A stretch of DNA of 7,234 nt, from NCBI GenBank assembly GCA_945860575.1, contig CAMAQQ010000062.1, positions 1 to 7,234 on the forward strand, read 5' to 3'. This DNA comes from Ferrithrix thermotolerans DSM 19514 (GTDB lineage: Bacteria > Actinomycetota > Acidimicrobiia > Acidimicrobiales > Ilumatobacteraceae). Of this stretch, positions 1 to 5,239 are shown in pieces. Both the position numbers and the translations under genes were made by a program. Position 1 is the stretch's first letter. Every line of letters starts with the position of its first letter. The notes under the pieces are model-generated. The model ran no database searches. It was not told where the DNA came from and saw only the letters and a program-made list of their open reading frames with translations.

Positions 1-1
1 C

Positions 2-448
2 ATGTCAAGACTGCAACTCGCCCTCAATGTTGAAAATCTCGAAGAATCAATCGCCCACTATTCGAAGCTGTTCGGTGTCGCACCCGCCAAAGTTCGCACT
101 GGCTATGCCAACTTTGCGGTCGTCAACCCGCCACTCAAACTCGTGTTGATTGAAAACCCAGGCGCCAGCGACTCGATTAATCACCTCGGTGTCGAAGTTG
201 AATCGGTCGATGCTGTGCGCGGCGAGCACGATCGCGTCACGGCTGCTGGTTTGCCGGTGTGGGTCGAAGGCGAAACGACTTGTTGCTACGCCGTGCAAGA
301 CAAGTTTTGGGTCGAAGGTGGCGCGCATAAATTCGAGGTTTACACCGTACTTTCCGATGCCGACCAAATGAAGAACACCCCAGTCGCGACAGCGAGCGCA
401 AACGCCAACGCCGCCAAGTCAGCCGAAGTTTGCTGCGCGCCACAGTAA
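2..448 (+). CDS. arsI: ArsI/CadI-family glyoxalase-fold metalloenzyme, probable C-As lyase
   Basis: A 148-residue vicinal-oxygen-chelate (glyoxalase/bleomycin-resistance fold) protein. ArsI is known as an Fe(II)-dependent dioxygenase that breaks the carbon-arsenic bond of trivalent organoarsenicals such as methylarsenite, releasing arsenite; CadI is a cadmium-induced relative. The sequence has the family N-terminus MSRLQLAL, then GYANFA (34-39), PPLKLVLIE (43-51) and NHLGVEVES (60-68). The TTCCYAVQDK block (92-101) carries the vicinal pair Cys94-Cys95 that binds trivalent arsenic. Likely metal ligands by alignment from memory are Gln5, His61 and Glu112. After about residue 122 comes an Ala/Asn-rich tail ending in a second pair, Cys144-Cys145, a common arsenical-binding addition. 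The ATG is one base from the window edge but matches the usual family start, so the gene looks complete; its ribosome site and promoter are outside. It lies on the same strand, 75 bp before phnG. Family is secure; exact substrate (organoarsenical or cadmium response) is less so. Confidence 0.9.
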   Translation: MSRLQLALNVENLEESIAHYSKLFGVAPAKVRTGYANFAVVNPPLKLVLIENPGASDSINHLGVEVESVDAVRGEHDRVTAAGLPVWVEGETTCCYAVQDKFWVEGGAHKFEVYTVLSDADQMKNTPVATASANANAAKSAEVCCAPQ

Positions 449-451
449 ACA

Positions 452-484
452 ATTCACCTCGCATTAACCGCTGCGATACCTTCG
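452..484 (+). promoter_or_regulatory. Candidate PHO box (PhoP-type direct repeats, 11-bp period)
   Basis: Three consecutive 11-bp units start at 452, 463 and 474. Their first seven bases are ATTCACC, ATTAACC and CGATACC; the first two match at six of seven positions, and all three share ACC at unit positions 5-7. Actinobacterial PhoP is known to bind direct repeats of a GTTCACC-like heptamer in 11-bp units, and phosphonate-use operons usually belong to the Pho regulon. The site begins four bases after the arsI stop and ends about 7 bp before the candidate -35 of phnG, a sensible place for an activator. The first base of each unit is not the consensus G and the third unit is weak. Assignment is by inspection only. 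Confidence 0.5.
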
Positions 485-488
485 CAGC
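470..488 (+). other. Perfect 7-bp hairpin in the arsI-phnG spacer
   Basis: GCTGCGA (470-476) and TCGCAGC (482-488) are exact reverse complements around the 5-base loop TACCT. The stem is GC-rich, so RNA read through from arsI could fold here. What follows (TCTTGAAATT) has no real U-tract, so this is not a convincing intrinsic terminator, though a weak one for arsI is possible. It overlaps the second and third units of the candidate PHO box. Confidence 0.45.
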
Positions 489-490
489 TC

Positions 491-524
491 TTGAAATTAA
501 CTAGACACATGTAATTTCAGCATG
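491..524 (+). promoter_or_regulatory. Candidate phn operon promoter, probably leaderless
   Basis: A TTGAAA -35-like hexamer (491-496) and a TAATTT -10-like hexamer (512-517, fitting TANNNT) are separated by 15 bp, slightly short. The -10 ends six bases before the GTG of phnG at 524, so transcription would begin at or beside the start codon. That is the typical arrangement of leaderless genes, which are common in actinobacteria. No Shine-Dalgarno-like sequence is visible between the -10 and the GTG, which supports this reading. No transcription start has been measured. Confidence 0.5.
492..519. promoter_or_regulatory. 8-bp inverted repeat spanning the phn promoter (candidate operator)
   Basis: TGAAATTA (492-499) and TAATTTCA (512-519) are perfect reverse complements separated by 12 bp. 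The arms start 20 bp apart, close to two helical turns, which suits a dimeric DNA-binding protein. The left arm overlaps the -35-like hexamer and the right arm contains the -10-like hexamer, so a bound protein would block RNA polymerase. The arms do not resemble the PhnF (GntR/HutC) operator known from mycobacteria, and no regulator gene lies in the window. Confidence 0.45.
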
Positions 525-526
525 TG
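506..526. repeat. 6-bp inverted repeat covering the phnG start codon
   Basis: CACATG (506-511) and CATGTG (521-526) are exact reverse complements around nine bases that contain the TAATTT -10-like hexamer. The right arm includes the GTG start codon of phnG. It interlocks with the 8-bp repeat at 492-519, so the two cannot be extruded or folded together. Six-base arms arise by chance fairly often, and functional meaning is uncertain. Confidence 0.25.
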
Positions 527-988
527 AGTGCCCCACAAATAGAAGTTTCACGAGACCGTCGCGCCGAACTTCTTGCCATCGCCGAACCTAAAGCAATACA
601 GAATCTTGCCAATCGTGCGCTTGAACTCGGAAGTATTTCAGATTTGCTCGTCGTGACCAAGGCCCCAGAAACTGGGCTGATCATGATGCAAGTGCGCGAG
701 CCAGTTTGCAAAGAGCGTTTCTATCTTGCTGAAGTTGTCGCGACTCGCGCCGAAGTTTTGTTGCATGACCAGGCTGGCTGGGCGATTCGCATGGGCACCG
801 ATCGCCCGACTGCACTTGGCGCGGCGATTCTCGACGCAATTTGCGAGGTCGACGACGACGAATATGCCGAACTGCAGCGCTCGATTGGCGAACTCTGCAA
901 TCAAACCATCGACGATGAAGCGAAGGCGAAACTGGCCGAATGGAACGAGATCTCGCCAACCATCGTGAATTTCGAGGCGCTTGAGTGA
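524..988 (+). CDS. phnG: Phosphonate C-P lyase system protein PhnG
   Basis: A 154-residue protein, the usual PhnG length. PhnG is a subunit of the cytoplasmic PhnGHIJ core complex and helps PhnI transfer the phosphonate to C1 of the ribose of ATP with loss of adenine. Family-typical blocks are the N-terminal helix with RRAELLAIA (12-20), the PETGLIMMQVRE strand (48-59), ERFYLAEVVATRAEV (64-78), and the segment GWAIRMGTDRPTAL (85-98) followed by GAAILDAI (99-106), which matches the conserved glycine-rich PhnG region. GTG at 524 is the natural start: the ATG two bases upstream reads straight into TGA, and the next in-frame ATG would remove about a third of the protein. There is no visible ribosome site, and a -10-like hexamer sits six bases upstream, suggesting leaderless translation. 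It is the first gene of the operon, ending one base before the phnH ATG. Confidence 0.93.
   Translation: MSAPQIEVSRDRRAELLAIAEPKAIQNLANRALELGSISDLLVVTKAPETGLIMMQVREPVCKERFYLAEVVATRAEVLLHDQAGWAIRMGTDRPTALGAAILDAICEVDDDEYAELQRSIGELCNQTIDDEAKAKLAEWNEISPTIVNFEALE
974..977 (+). promoter_or_regulatory. Weak ribosome site choosing the phnH ATG
   Basis: GAGG inside the phnG 3' end is 12 bases from the ATG at 990 and only 3 bases from the alternative TTG at 981. Three bases is too close to work, so the ATG is preferred. Reinitiation after the phnG TGA (986-988) probably contributes. Confidence 0.4.
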
Positions 989-989
989 A

Positions 990-1652
990 ATGAAGTTCTT
1001 AAACCTTGTGCCAATTGACGCCAATTACACCTTTCGCGCGATGCTGCAGACTCTTAGCCGCCCCGGCATGATCGAGGCTCTCGCTCTATCAGATCAGTCG
1101 CAATGTTTGCCCGAAACGGCATTGATGCTCGCGCTAATCGACGTTGAGACGAAATTTTCAGTTATCTCATCACTCGACGACATCGATGCCCAAGTTTGGG
1201 CTCGTCTGCTTGGTTCGGCTTCGGGTGCGCCAATCGCCGAGTTGCCGAATGCCGAGTGGGTGCTGTCTTTTGGTGAACCATCGGCCCGCGATTTGAACAG
1301 CCTCGCTCGAGGATCAGCCAACGAGCCCGAGGCAGGTTGTCGCCTGATCGTGACTTGCGACAATTTAGAAGAATTTGCGAGCGAAGAAAACCTCGAGACC
1401 ACCGAAAAGACGGCGAACGACGTCGCCAAACATCAGAGCACAACAATTGCTTTGCGTGGCCCAGGCGTCAATGGCGAAATAACTTTGCATGTCGTTGGGC
1501 TCAGTGAAAACTTTTTCAACACTTTGGCGCAAGTCAACAATTCGTTTCCGGCTGGCGTTGATGTTTGGCTGTGTGACCAACTCGGTCATCTCGCCGCCAT
1601 TAGTCGCAGCACCGAATTTAGTGTGATGCAAGTTCAAGAGATAGTCGCCTAA
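990..1652 (+). CDS. phnH: Phosphonate C-P lyase system protein PhnH
   Basis: A 220-residue core subunit of the C-P lyase complex, needed with PhnG, PhnI and PhnL for the first ribosyl-transfer step. PhnH resembles PLP-dependent transferases in fold but lacks the cofactor lysine and acts structurally. Visible family blocks are TFRAMLQTLSRPGMIEAL (14-31), ALIDVETKFSV (48-58), LARGSANEPEAGCRLIV (105-121), IALRGPGVNGE (153-163), NNSFPAGVDVWL (183-194) and the C-terminal LAAISRSTEFSV (201-212). The ATG at 990 lies one base after the phnG stop; an in-frame TTG at 981 would add three residues but has poor ribosome-site spacing. Compared with E. coli PhnH as I recall it, residues about 125-150 hold an extra Glu/Thr-rich stretch before the IALRGPG strand. 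The stop TAA shares its last base with the phnI ATG (TAATG). Identification is secure. Confidence 0.93.
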   Translation: MKFLNLVPIDANYTFRAMLQTLSRPGMIEALALSDQSQCLPETALMLALIDVETKFSVISSLDDIDAQVWARLLGSASGAPIAELPNAEWVLSFGEPSARDLNSLARGSANEPEAGCRLIVTCDNLEEFASEENLETTEKTANDVAKHQSTTIALRGPGVNGEITLHVVGLSENFFNTLAQVNNSFPAGVDVWLCDQLGHLAAISRSTEFSVMQVQEIVA

Positions 1653-2761
1653 TGGGATACTCGGCGGCCAGAGGGGGAATCGACGCGATCGAGGCCGCCG
1701 AAAAACTCGTGCGCCACAAGCGGTTGAATGCCGATTGCGAATGGGTTAGCCCCGAACAAATTGTTGGACGATTCAGGCTCGCCGTCGACCGCGTGATGGG
1801 TGAAGCCGGTATTTGGGATGAGCAGTTAACTGCTGTCGCAATTCGCCAAGCCGAAGGTGACCTGATTGAAGCGGTGCATTTGTTGCGGTCATACAAATCG
1901 ACACTGCCGCGATTTGCCTATAGCCAAGCCACCGACGCCGATGAATTGCAAATCATTCGACGCATCGTGCCCGCCTTCAGAAACCCGCCGGGGCCACAGA
2001 TGCTTGGTCGCACCAGCGACTACACGGGTCGTCTGCTTGAACTGACCACCGAACAAGCCGGCCAAGAAGAGTCAATGCTCTTGGCGTCACTCGCCCTGAC
2101 TCAAGAACTCGACACGAGCGAGTCACCTGCAAGCATTGAAGAAACACAGCCACGGCGCCTACTTGAAACACTTCGCGAAATGGATCTTCTAGTTGATCGC
2201 CGTCGCAGCGATGATCCAGAACCATTTGACATCACGCGCACGCCTGCTCGCCCACCAGCATCGCGCTCGGCACGACTTTCGTCGATGGCACGCGCCGAAA
2301 CTGGTGCGTTGGTAAATCAGTGGTATCGCAACATTCTCGGACCAGACGGATATGTGCACGAGGTGACATTGGGCGAAGTTCGCCACGGATATCTTCCACT
2401 GCGCATCAATCATCCTTTGACTGGTAACGCGATTTCAATCGGCAACATTCGCGCCACAGAAGTTGAAGCGATTGAAGATTTAAACGGTATTGACGAGCAA
2501 CGCGATCGATTCGACATCGGCTACGGACTTTGCCTTGGTCACAACGAAAAAAAGGCAATCGCCATGGCCAACCTCGACATTGCGTGTCATCGTGACAACG
2601 GACGAAGCCAACTTGAGCAGTCGTTGTTGTTGACCACAGATGGTCTTGACTCGTCGGGCTTTCTTGAACATCTCAAATTGCCGCACTATGTGACCTTTCG
2701 GTCGATGGTCGAACGCAAACTTGCAGTTCGTGATTCAAAGAATCGTGAGCGCGCAACATGA
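1652..2761 (+). CDS. phnI: Phosphonate C-P lyase system protein PhnI
   Basis: A 369-residue protein, normal for PhnI. It is the catalytic subunit of the first step: with PhnG, PhnH and PhnL it displaces adenine from ATP with a phosphonate, giving ribose-1-phosphonate-5-triphosphate; alone it behaves as a purine nucleosidase. The N-terminus GYSAARGGIDAIEAAEKL (2-19) fits the family opening (VKGGxxAI-like). Other conserved parts are FRLAVDRVMGEAGIWDEQL (41-59), LLRSYKSTLPR (77-87), GEVRHGYLPLRINHPLTG (241-258), the Gly/Cys segment DIGYGLCLGHNEKKAIAMA (288-306) and the C-terminal HLKLPHYVTF (340-349). His340 and His345 correspond to E. coli His328 and His333, which bind zinc near the active site at the PhnI-PhnJ interface. 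The start overlaps the phnH stop by one base and only a weak AAGAG lies upstream, so translation is probably coupled. It overlaps phnJ by four bases. Confidence 0.95.
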   Translation: MGYSAARGGIDAIEAAEKLVRHKRLNADCEWVSPEQIVGRFRLAVDRVMGEAGIWDEQLTAVAIRQAEGDLIEAVHLLRSYKSTLPRFAYSQATDADELQIIRRIVPAFRNPPGPQMLGRTSDYTGRLLELTTEQAGQEESMLLASLALTQELDTSESPASIEETQPRRLLETLREMDLLVDRRRSDDPEPFDITRTPARPPASRSARLSSMARAETGALVNQWYRNILGPDGYVHEVTLGEVRHGYLPLRINHPLTGNAISIGNIRATEVEAIEDLNGIDEQRDRFDIGYGLCLGHNEKKAIAMANLDIACHRDNGRSQLEQSLLLTTDGLDSSGFLEHLKLPHYVTFRSMVERKLAVRDSKNRERAT

Positions 2762-3618
2762 CCGATCTGCTCAACGAACTTGGCGCCGAACACGACCAAA
2801 AACAATTCGGAATTCTCGACGAATATTCAAAACGAGAAATTCGTCGGGCAATTCTCACGGCGGTGGCAGTGCCCGGCTATCAAGTGCCGTTTGGTTCACG
2901 AGAAATGCCGGTGGCTCGCGGTTGGGGTTCGGGCGGGTTGCAACTTACACTCGCGGTCATCAGCCCGAGCGATGTAATCAAAGTAATCGACCAAGGCGAT
3001 GATCAAGGTGTTAACGCCGTGAACTTGCGTCGGTTGATCGTGCAATCGACAAAAGTGCACGAGACAACTACCGCATCTGAAGCGTCGATCGTGCAGAGCC
3101 GACATCGCATACCCGAAGACGGACTCGATGAACAACATATTTTGATTTTGCAAGTGCCGGTGCCCGAACCGTTGCGCGGTGTTGAGCGCGACATGCGCGA
3201 ACTTGCGCGAATGCACGCCGAAGCCGACTATTCGAAAATGTGGGTCAGTCTCTATGAAGACAAAGTACGCAACGGCGTTATCACCCAAACGACTGGGTAT
3301 CCATGTTTAGTCAACGACCGTTACGTCATCGCCACGACACCGATACCCCGTTGGGACATACCCCGACTGGACCAGTCACCGTTCTTAACTTTGTTTGGTG
3401 CGGGTCGCGAGAAACGCATCTACGCCGTGCCGCCATATACACCCGTAACGCCGTTGACATTCGAAGATGTTCCATTTGAAGTTGAATACACGCCGGGTGC
3501 GAATTGCTCGCAATGCGGTAGCAGCAAATCTTTTCTCGTCGAGATACCTGGCCCTGCTTCGCGTTGGGTGTGTAGCGACACCGACTGGTGCGAACGAAAT
3601 TCGGGCAAGGCGCAATGA
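2758..3618 (+). CDS. phnJ: PhnJ, radical-SAM C-P lyase
   Basis: A 286-residue enzyme that cleaves the carbon-phosphorus bond of 5-phosphoribosyl 1-phosphonate using S-adenosylmethionine and a [4Fe-4S] cluster, giving a hydrocarbon (methane from methylphosphonate) and 5-phosphoribosyl 1,2-cyclic phosphate. The sequence closely follows PhnJ throughout. VPGYQVPFGSREMPVARGWG (38-57) contains Gly40, equivalent to E. coli Gly32, the proposed glycyl-radical site. Further blocks are SRHRIPEDGL (114-123), LQVPVPEPLR (131-140), KMWVSLYEDKVRNG (160-173), LFGAGREKRIYAVPPYT (212-228) and the C-terminal cysteine cluster Cys250, Cys253, Cys272, Cys278. All four cysteines are present: three for the cluster and Cys278, equivalent to E. 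coli Cys272, for the thiyl radical. Spacing is C-x2-C-x18-C-x5-C; E. coli has 21 in the middle, so a loop is three residues shorter. It joins phnI and phnK through ATGA overlaps. All residues expected for activity are intact. Confidence 0.97.
   Translation: MTDLLNELGAEHDQKQFGILDEYSKREIRRAILTAVAVPGYQVPFGSREMPVARGWGSGGLQLTLAVISPSDVIKVIDQGDDQGVNAVNLRRLIVQSTKVHETTTASEASIVQSRHRIPEDGLDEQHILILQVPVPEPLRGVERDMRELARMHAEADYSKMWVSLYEDKVRNGVITQTTGYPCLVNDRYVIATTPIPRWDIPRLDQSPFLTLFGAGREKRIYAVPPYTPVTPLTFEDVPFEVEYTPGANCSQCGSSKSFLVEIPGPASRWVCSDTDWCERNSGKAQ
3607..3610 (+). promoter_or_regulatory. Ribosome site choosing the phnK ATG at 3615
   Basis: AAGG lies four bases before the ATG at 3615, which overlaps the phnJ TGA (ATGA). 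The same frame is open back to a GTG at 3588, but that start has no better ribosome site and would add nine residues encoded inside phnJ with no family similarity. Confidence 0.45.
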
Positions 3619-4469
3619 AACTCGTAACCGCACCCGAGTGGGTGCTCAAAGTTGAAAATCTCGGCAAAGTTTTCGGAAACCTCTCGAAGCATGGCATAGA
3701 GAACACTGGCCCAGAGGCTGGCACATCAAAAGATTCAGTGACGGGCGCAATCGTTGCCGCATGGGATGTTTCATTTGAAGTTGCCGCTGGCGAGGCGTTA
3801 GGCGTAGTCGGCGAATCTGGTTCGGGTAAATCAACTGTTATGCGTTGCATCGCCGGAGATCAGGCGGCGACAGCGGGTTCAGTGAAAATACGCACGGCCC
3901 CCGACGAACAACTCGACATCTTCAATCTTTCGGCGGCCGAACGACGCCAACTTCGTGTCAATAAAATCGCGGTCGTCTATCAAGACCCCGCCGAAGGTCT
4001 CGAGATGAATGTCACCGCCGGAGGAAACATTGCGTCACCGTTAACCGCCGCTGGTTGGCGTAACTTTTCGGCGATTAGGGGTCGTGCCAGCGAACTGTTG
4101 AGCCGCACCGAAGTGCCATTGAACCGAATGGATGACGCAGTCAAGTCATTCTCAGGTGGCATGCGCCAGCGCGTGCAACTCGCCAAAGCGATCGCCAATC
4201 GCCCACCAATCGTTTTGTTCGACGAACCAACAACGGGTCTAGACGCCAGTGTTGCCGCGGGTGTACTCGACCTGATTCGCGGTCTTCTCGAAGAATACGG
4301 CTTGGCTGCGGTTGTCGTTTCGCACGATTTTTCGGTGATCGAGATGCTCACGACCCGCTGCATCGTGATGAATCACGGACGCGTTGTTGAGAGCGCGCTC
4401 ACCGATCAACTGCTCGAAGATCCGCATCATCCGTATAGCCAAAAATTAGTTTCAGCGGCGCGAGCATGA
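3615..4469 (+). CDS. phnK: Phosphonate C-P lyase ABC ATPase subunit PhnK
   Basis: A 284-residue ABC-type ATPase without membrane partners. PhnK is known to bind the PhnGHIJ core on PhnJ and, paired with PhnL, to couple ATP hydrolysis to opening of the complex. Motifs: Walker A GESGSGKS (66-73), Q-loop Gln123 in VYQDPAEGLE, signature FSGGMRQR (179-186), Walker B IVLFDEP (199-205) with catalytic Glu204, D-loop GLDAS (208-212) and switch His237 in VVSHD. The NVTAGGNI block (132-139) and C-terminal DPHHPYSQKLVS (269-280) are PhnK hallmarks that separate it from oligopeptide-transporter ATPases. Odd point: residues about 21-49, between the first strand and VSFEV, form an insert with TGPEAGT (31-37) that E. 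coli PhnK lacks. Similar inserts in some PhnK proteins carry CPxC pairs, as I recall, but no cysteine is present here. Start chosen at the ATGA overlap with phnJ. Confidence 0.94.
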   Translation: MKLVTAPEWVLKVENLGKVFGNLSKHGIENTGPEAGTSKDSVTGAIVAAWDVSFEVAAGEALGVVGESGSGKSTVMRCIAGDQAATAGSVKIRTAPDEQLDIFNLSAAERRQLRVNKIAVVYQDPAEGLEMNVTAGGNIASPLTAAGWRNFSAIRGRASELLSRTEVPLNRMDDAVKSFSGGMRQRVQLAKAIANRPPIVLFDEPTTGLDASVAAGVLDLIRGLLEEYGLAAVVVSHDFSVIEMLTTRCIVMNHGRVVESALTDQLLEDPHHPYSQKLVSAARA

Positions 4470-5239
4470 CACAACAATCAATTGAGCAACACAACGTCGT
4501 GCTCGAAGTGCGAGATCTGTACAAACATTTCTACCTGCACACCATTGACTCAAGATGCGTCGAAGCCCTTAACGGAGTTTCGCTCTCGGTTGCGGCTGGC
4601 GAACATGTGGCACTCGCAGGCACGAGCGGCGCGGGAAAATCGTCGTTGCTCAAGTCGATTTACCGAACCTATAAACCGACCAGCGGCAGTGTGTTGCTCA
4701 AACTCGACACGACGACTTTTGTTGATCTTGTTTCGCTGACCGATGCTGAACTTGCGACTTTGCGTGGCACGAAAATCGGCTATGTCTCACAGTTCTTGCG
4801 CGCTCAACCGCGACGCTCGCCGTTTGACATCGTGATGCACGCCGGCATTCAACGCGGCATGGACCGCCAGACCGCCAAAGACGCGGCGGCACACTCGTTG
4901 CAACGCCTCAACCTTGACGAAGTTTTATGGGATGTCAGCGCATCAATGCTTTCGGGCGGCGAAAAACAACGCGTCAATTTAGCCGCTGGCACGATCTCAC
5001 CGCCACAACTTTTGCTGCTCGATGAACCAGTTTCGGCACTCGACCCCGCGAACCGAGAGTCTGCACTCGAACTTATCGGCACACTCACAAGTCAAGGCGT
5101 CGCGGTGCTCGCGGTGTTTCACGATATTGAAGCGATGCGTCGTCTTGCGTCGCGAATAATTGTTTTGCGAAATGGGCGCGTCGATTATCAAGGCAGCCCT
5201 GAAGATGCACTAACCAACCTTGAAGGAGTTGCCCGATGA
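4466..5239 (+). CDS. phnL: Phosphonate C-P lyase ABC ATPase subunit PhnL
   Basis: A 257-residue ABC-type ATPase, the partner of PhnK. In E. coli PhnL is essential for the ribosyl-transfer step with PhnG, PhnH and PhnI, and docks on PhnK in the double ABC module of the C-P lyase complex. Motifs: Walker A GTSGAGKS (52-59), the PhnL-specific IGYVSQFLRAQPR (104-116) containing Q-loop Gln109, signature LSGGEKQR (162-169), Walker B LLLLDEP (182-188) with Glu187, D-loop SALDP (190-194) and switch His219 in FHD. The YVSQFLR block closely resembles E. coli PhnL and sets this apart from LolD-type lipoprotein ATPases, which share the general layout. The ATG overlaps the phnK stop (ATGA) and has only a weak ribosome site (GCGAGC), so coupling is likely. 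The stop overlaps the phnM start in the same way. No membrane segment is seen. Confidence 0.94.
   Translation: MTQQSIEQHNVVLEVRDLYKHFYLHTIDSRCVEALNGVSLSVAAGEHVALAGTSGAGKSSLLKSIYRTYKPTSGSVLLKLDTTTFVDLVSLTDAELATLRGTKIGYVSQFLRAQPRRSPFDIVMHAGIQRGMDRQTAKDAAAHSLQRLNLDEVLWDVSASMLSGGEKQRVNLAAGTISPPQLLLLDEPVSALDPANRESALELIGTLTSQGVAVLAVFHDIEAMRRLASRIIVLRNGRVDYQGSPEDALTNLEGVAR
5223..5228 (+). promoter_or_regulatory. Strong ribosome site for phnM
   Basis: AAGGAG, close to a full Shine-Dalgarno sequence, lies seven bases before the phnM ATG at 5236. It is the best ribosome site in the window and fixes this start. The upstream phn junctions have weak or no such sites, so phnM may be translated partly independently of coupling. 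Confidence 0.6.

Noticed and set aside
470..500. Intrinsic terminator for arsI.
   Set aside because: The hairpin is good but no U-tract follows it, so it is recorded only as a hairpin.
981..989. A TTG start for phnH three codons upstream.
   Set aside because: Only three bases separate it from the nearest GAGG, and ATG at 990 directly follows the phnG stop. It cannot be fully excluded.
3588..3614. An upstream GTG start for phnK.
   Set aside because: It lies fully within phnJ and lacks a better ribosome site; the ATGA overlap at 3615 fits the pattern of the other junctions.
3326..3850. Antisense open frame (174 codons) across the phnJ-phnK junction.
   Set aside because: It opposes two well-conserved genes and shows no domain; its composition is that of reverse-complement noise.
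3615..5239. PhnK and PhnL as ATPases of an oligopeptide or phosphonate importer.
   Set aside because: No permease or binding-protein gene is nearby, and PhnK- and PhnL-specific motifs (DPHHPY, YVSQFLR) plus their place between phnJ and phnM identify them as C-P lyase subunits.
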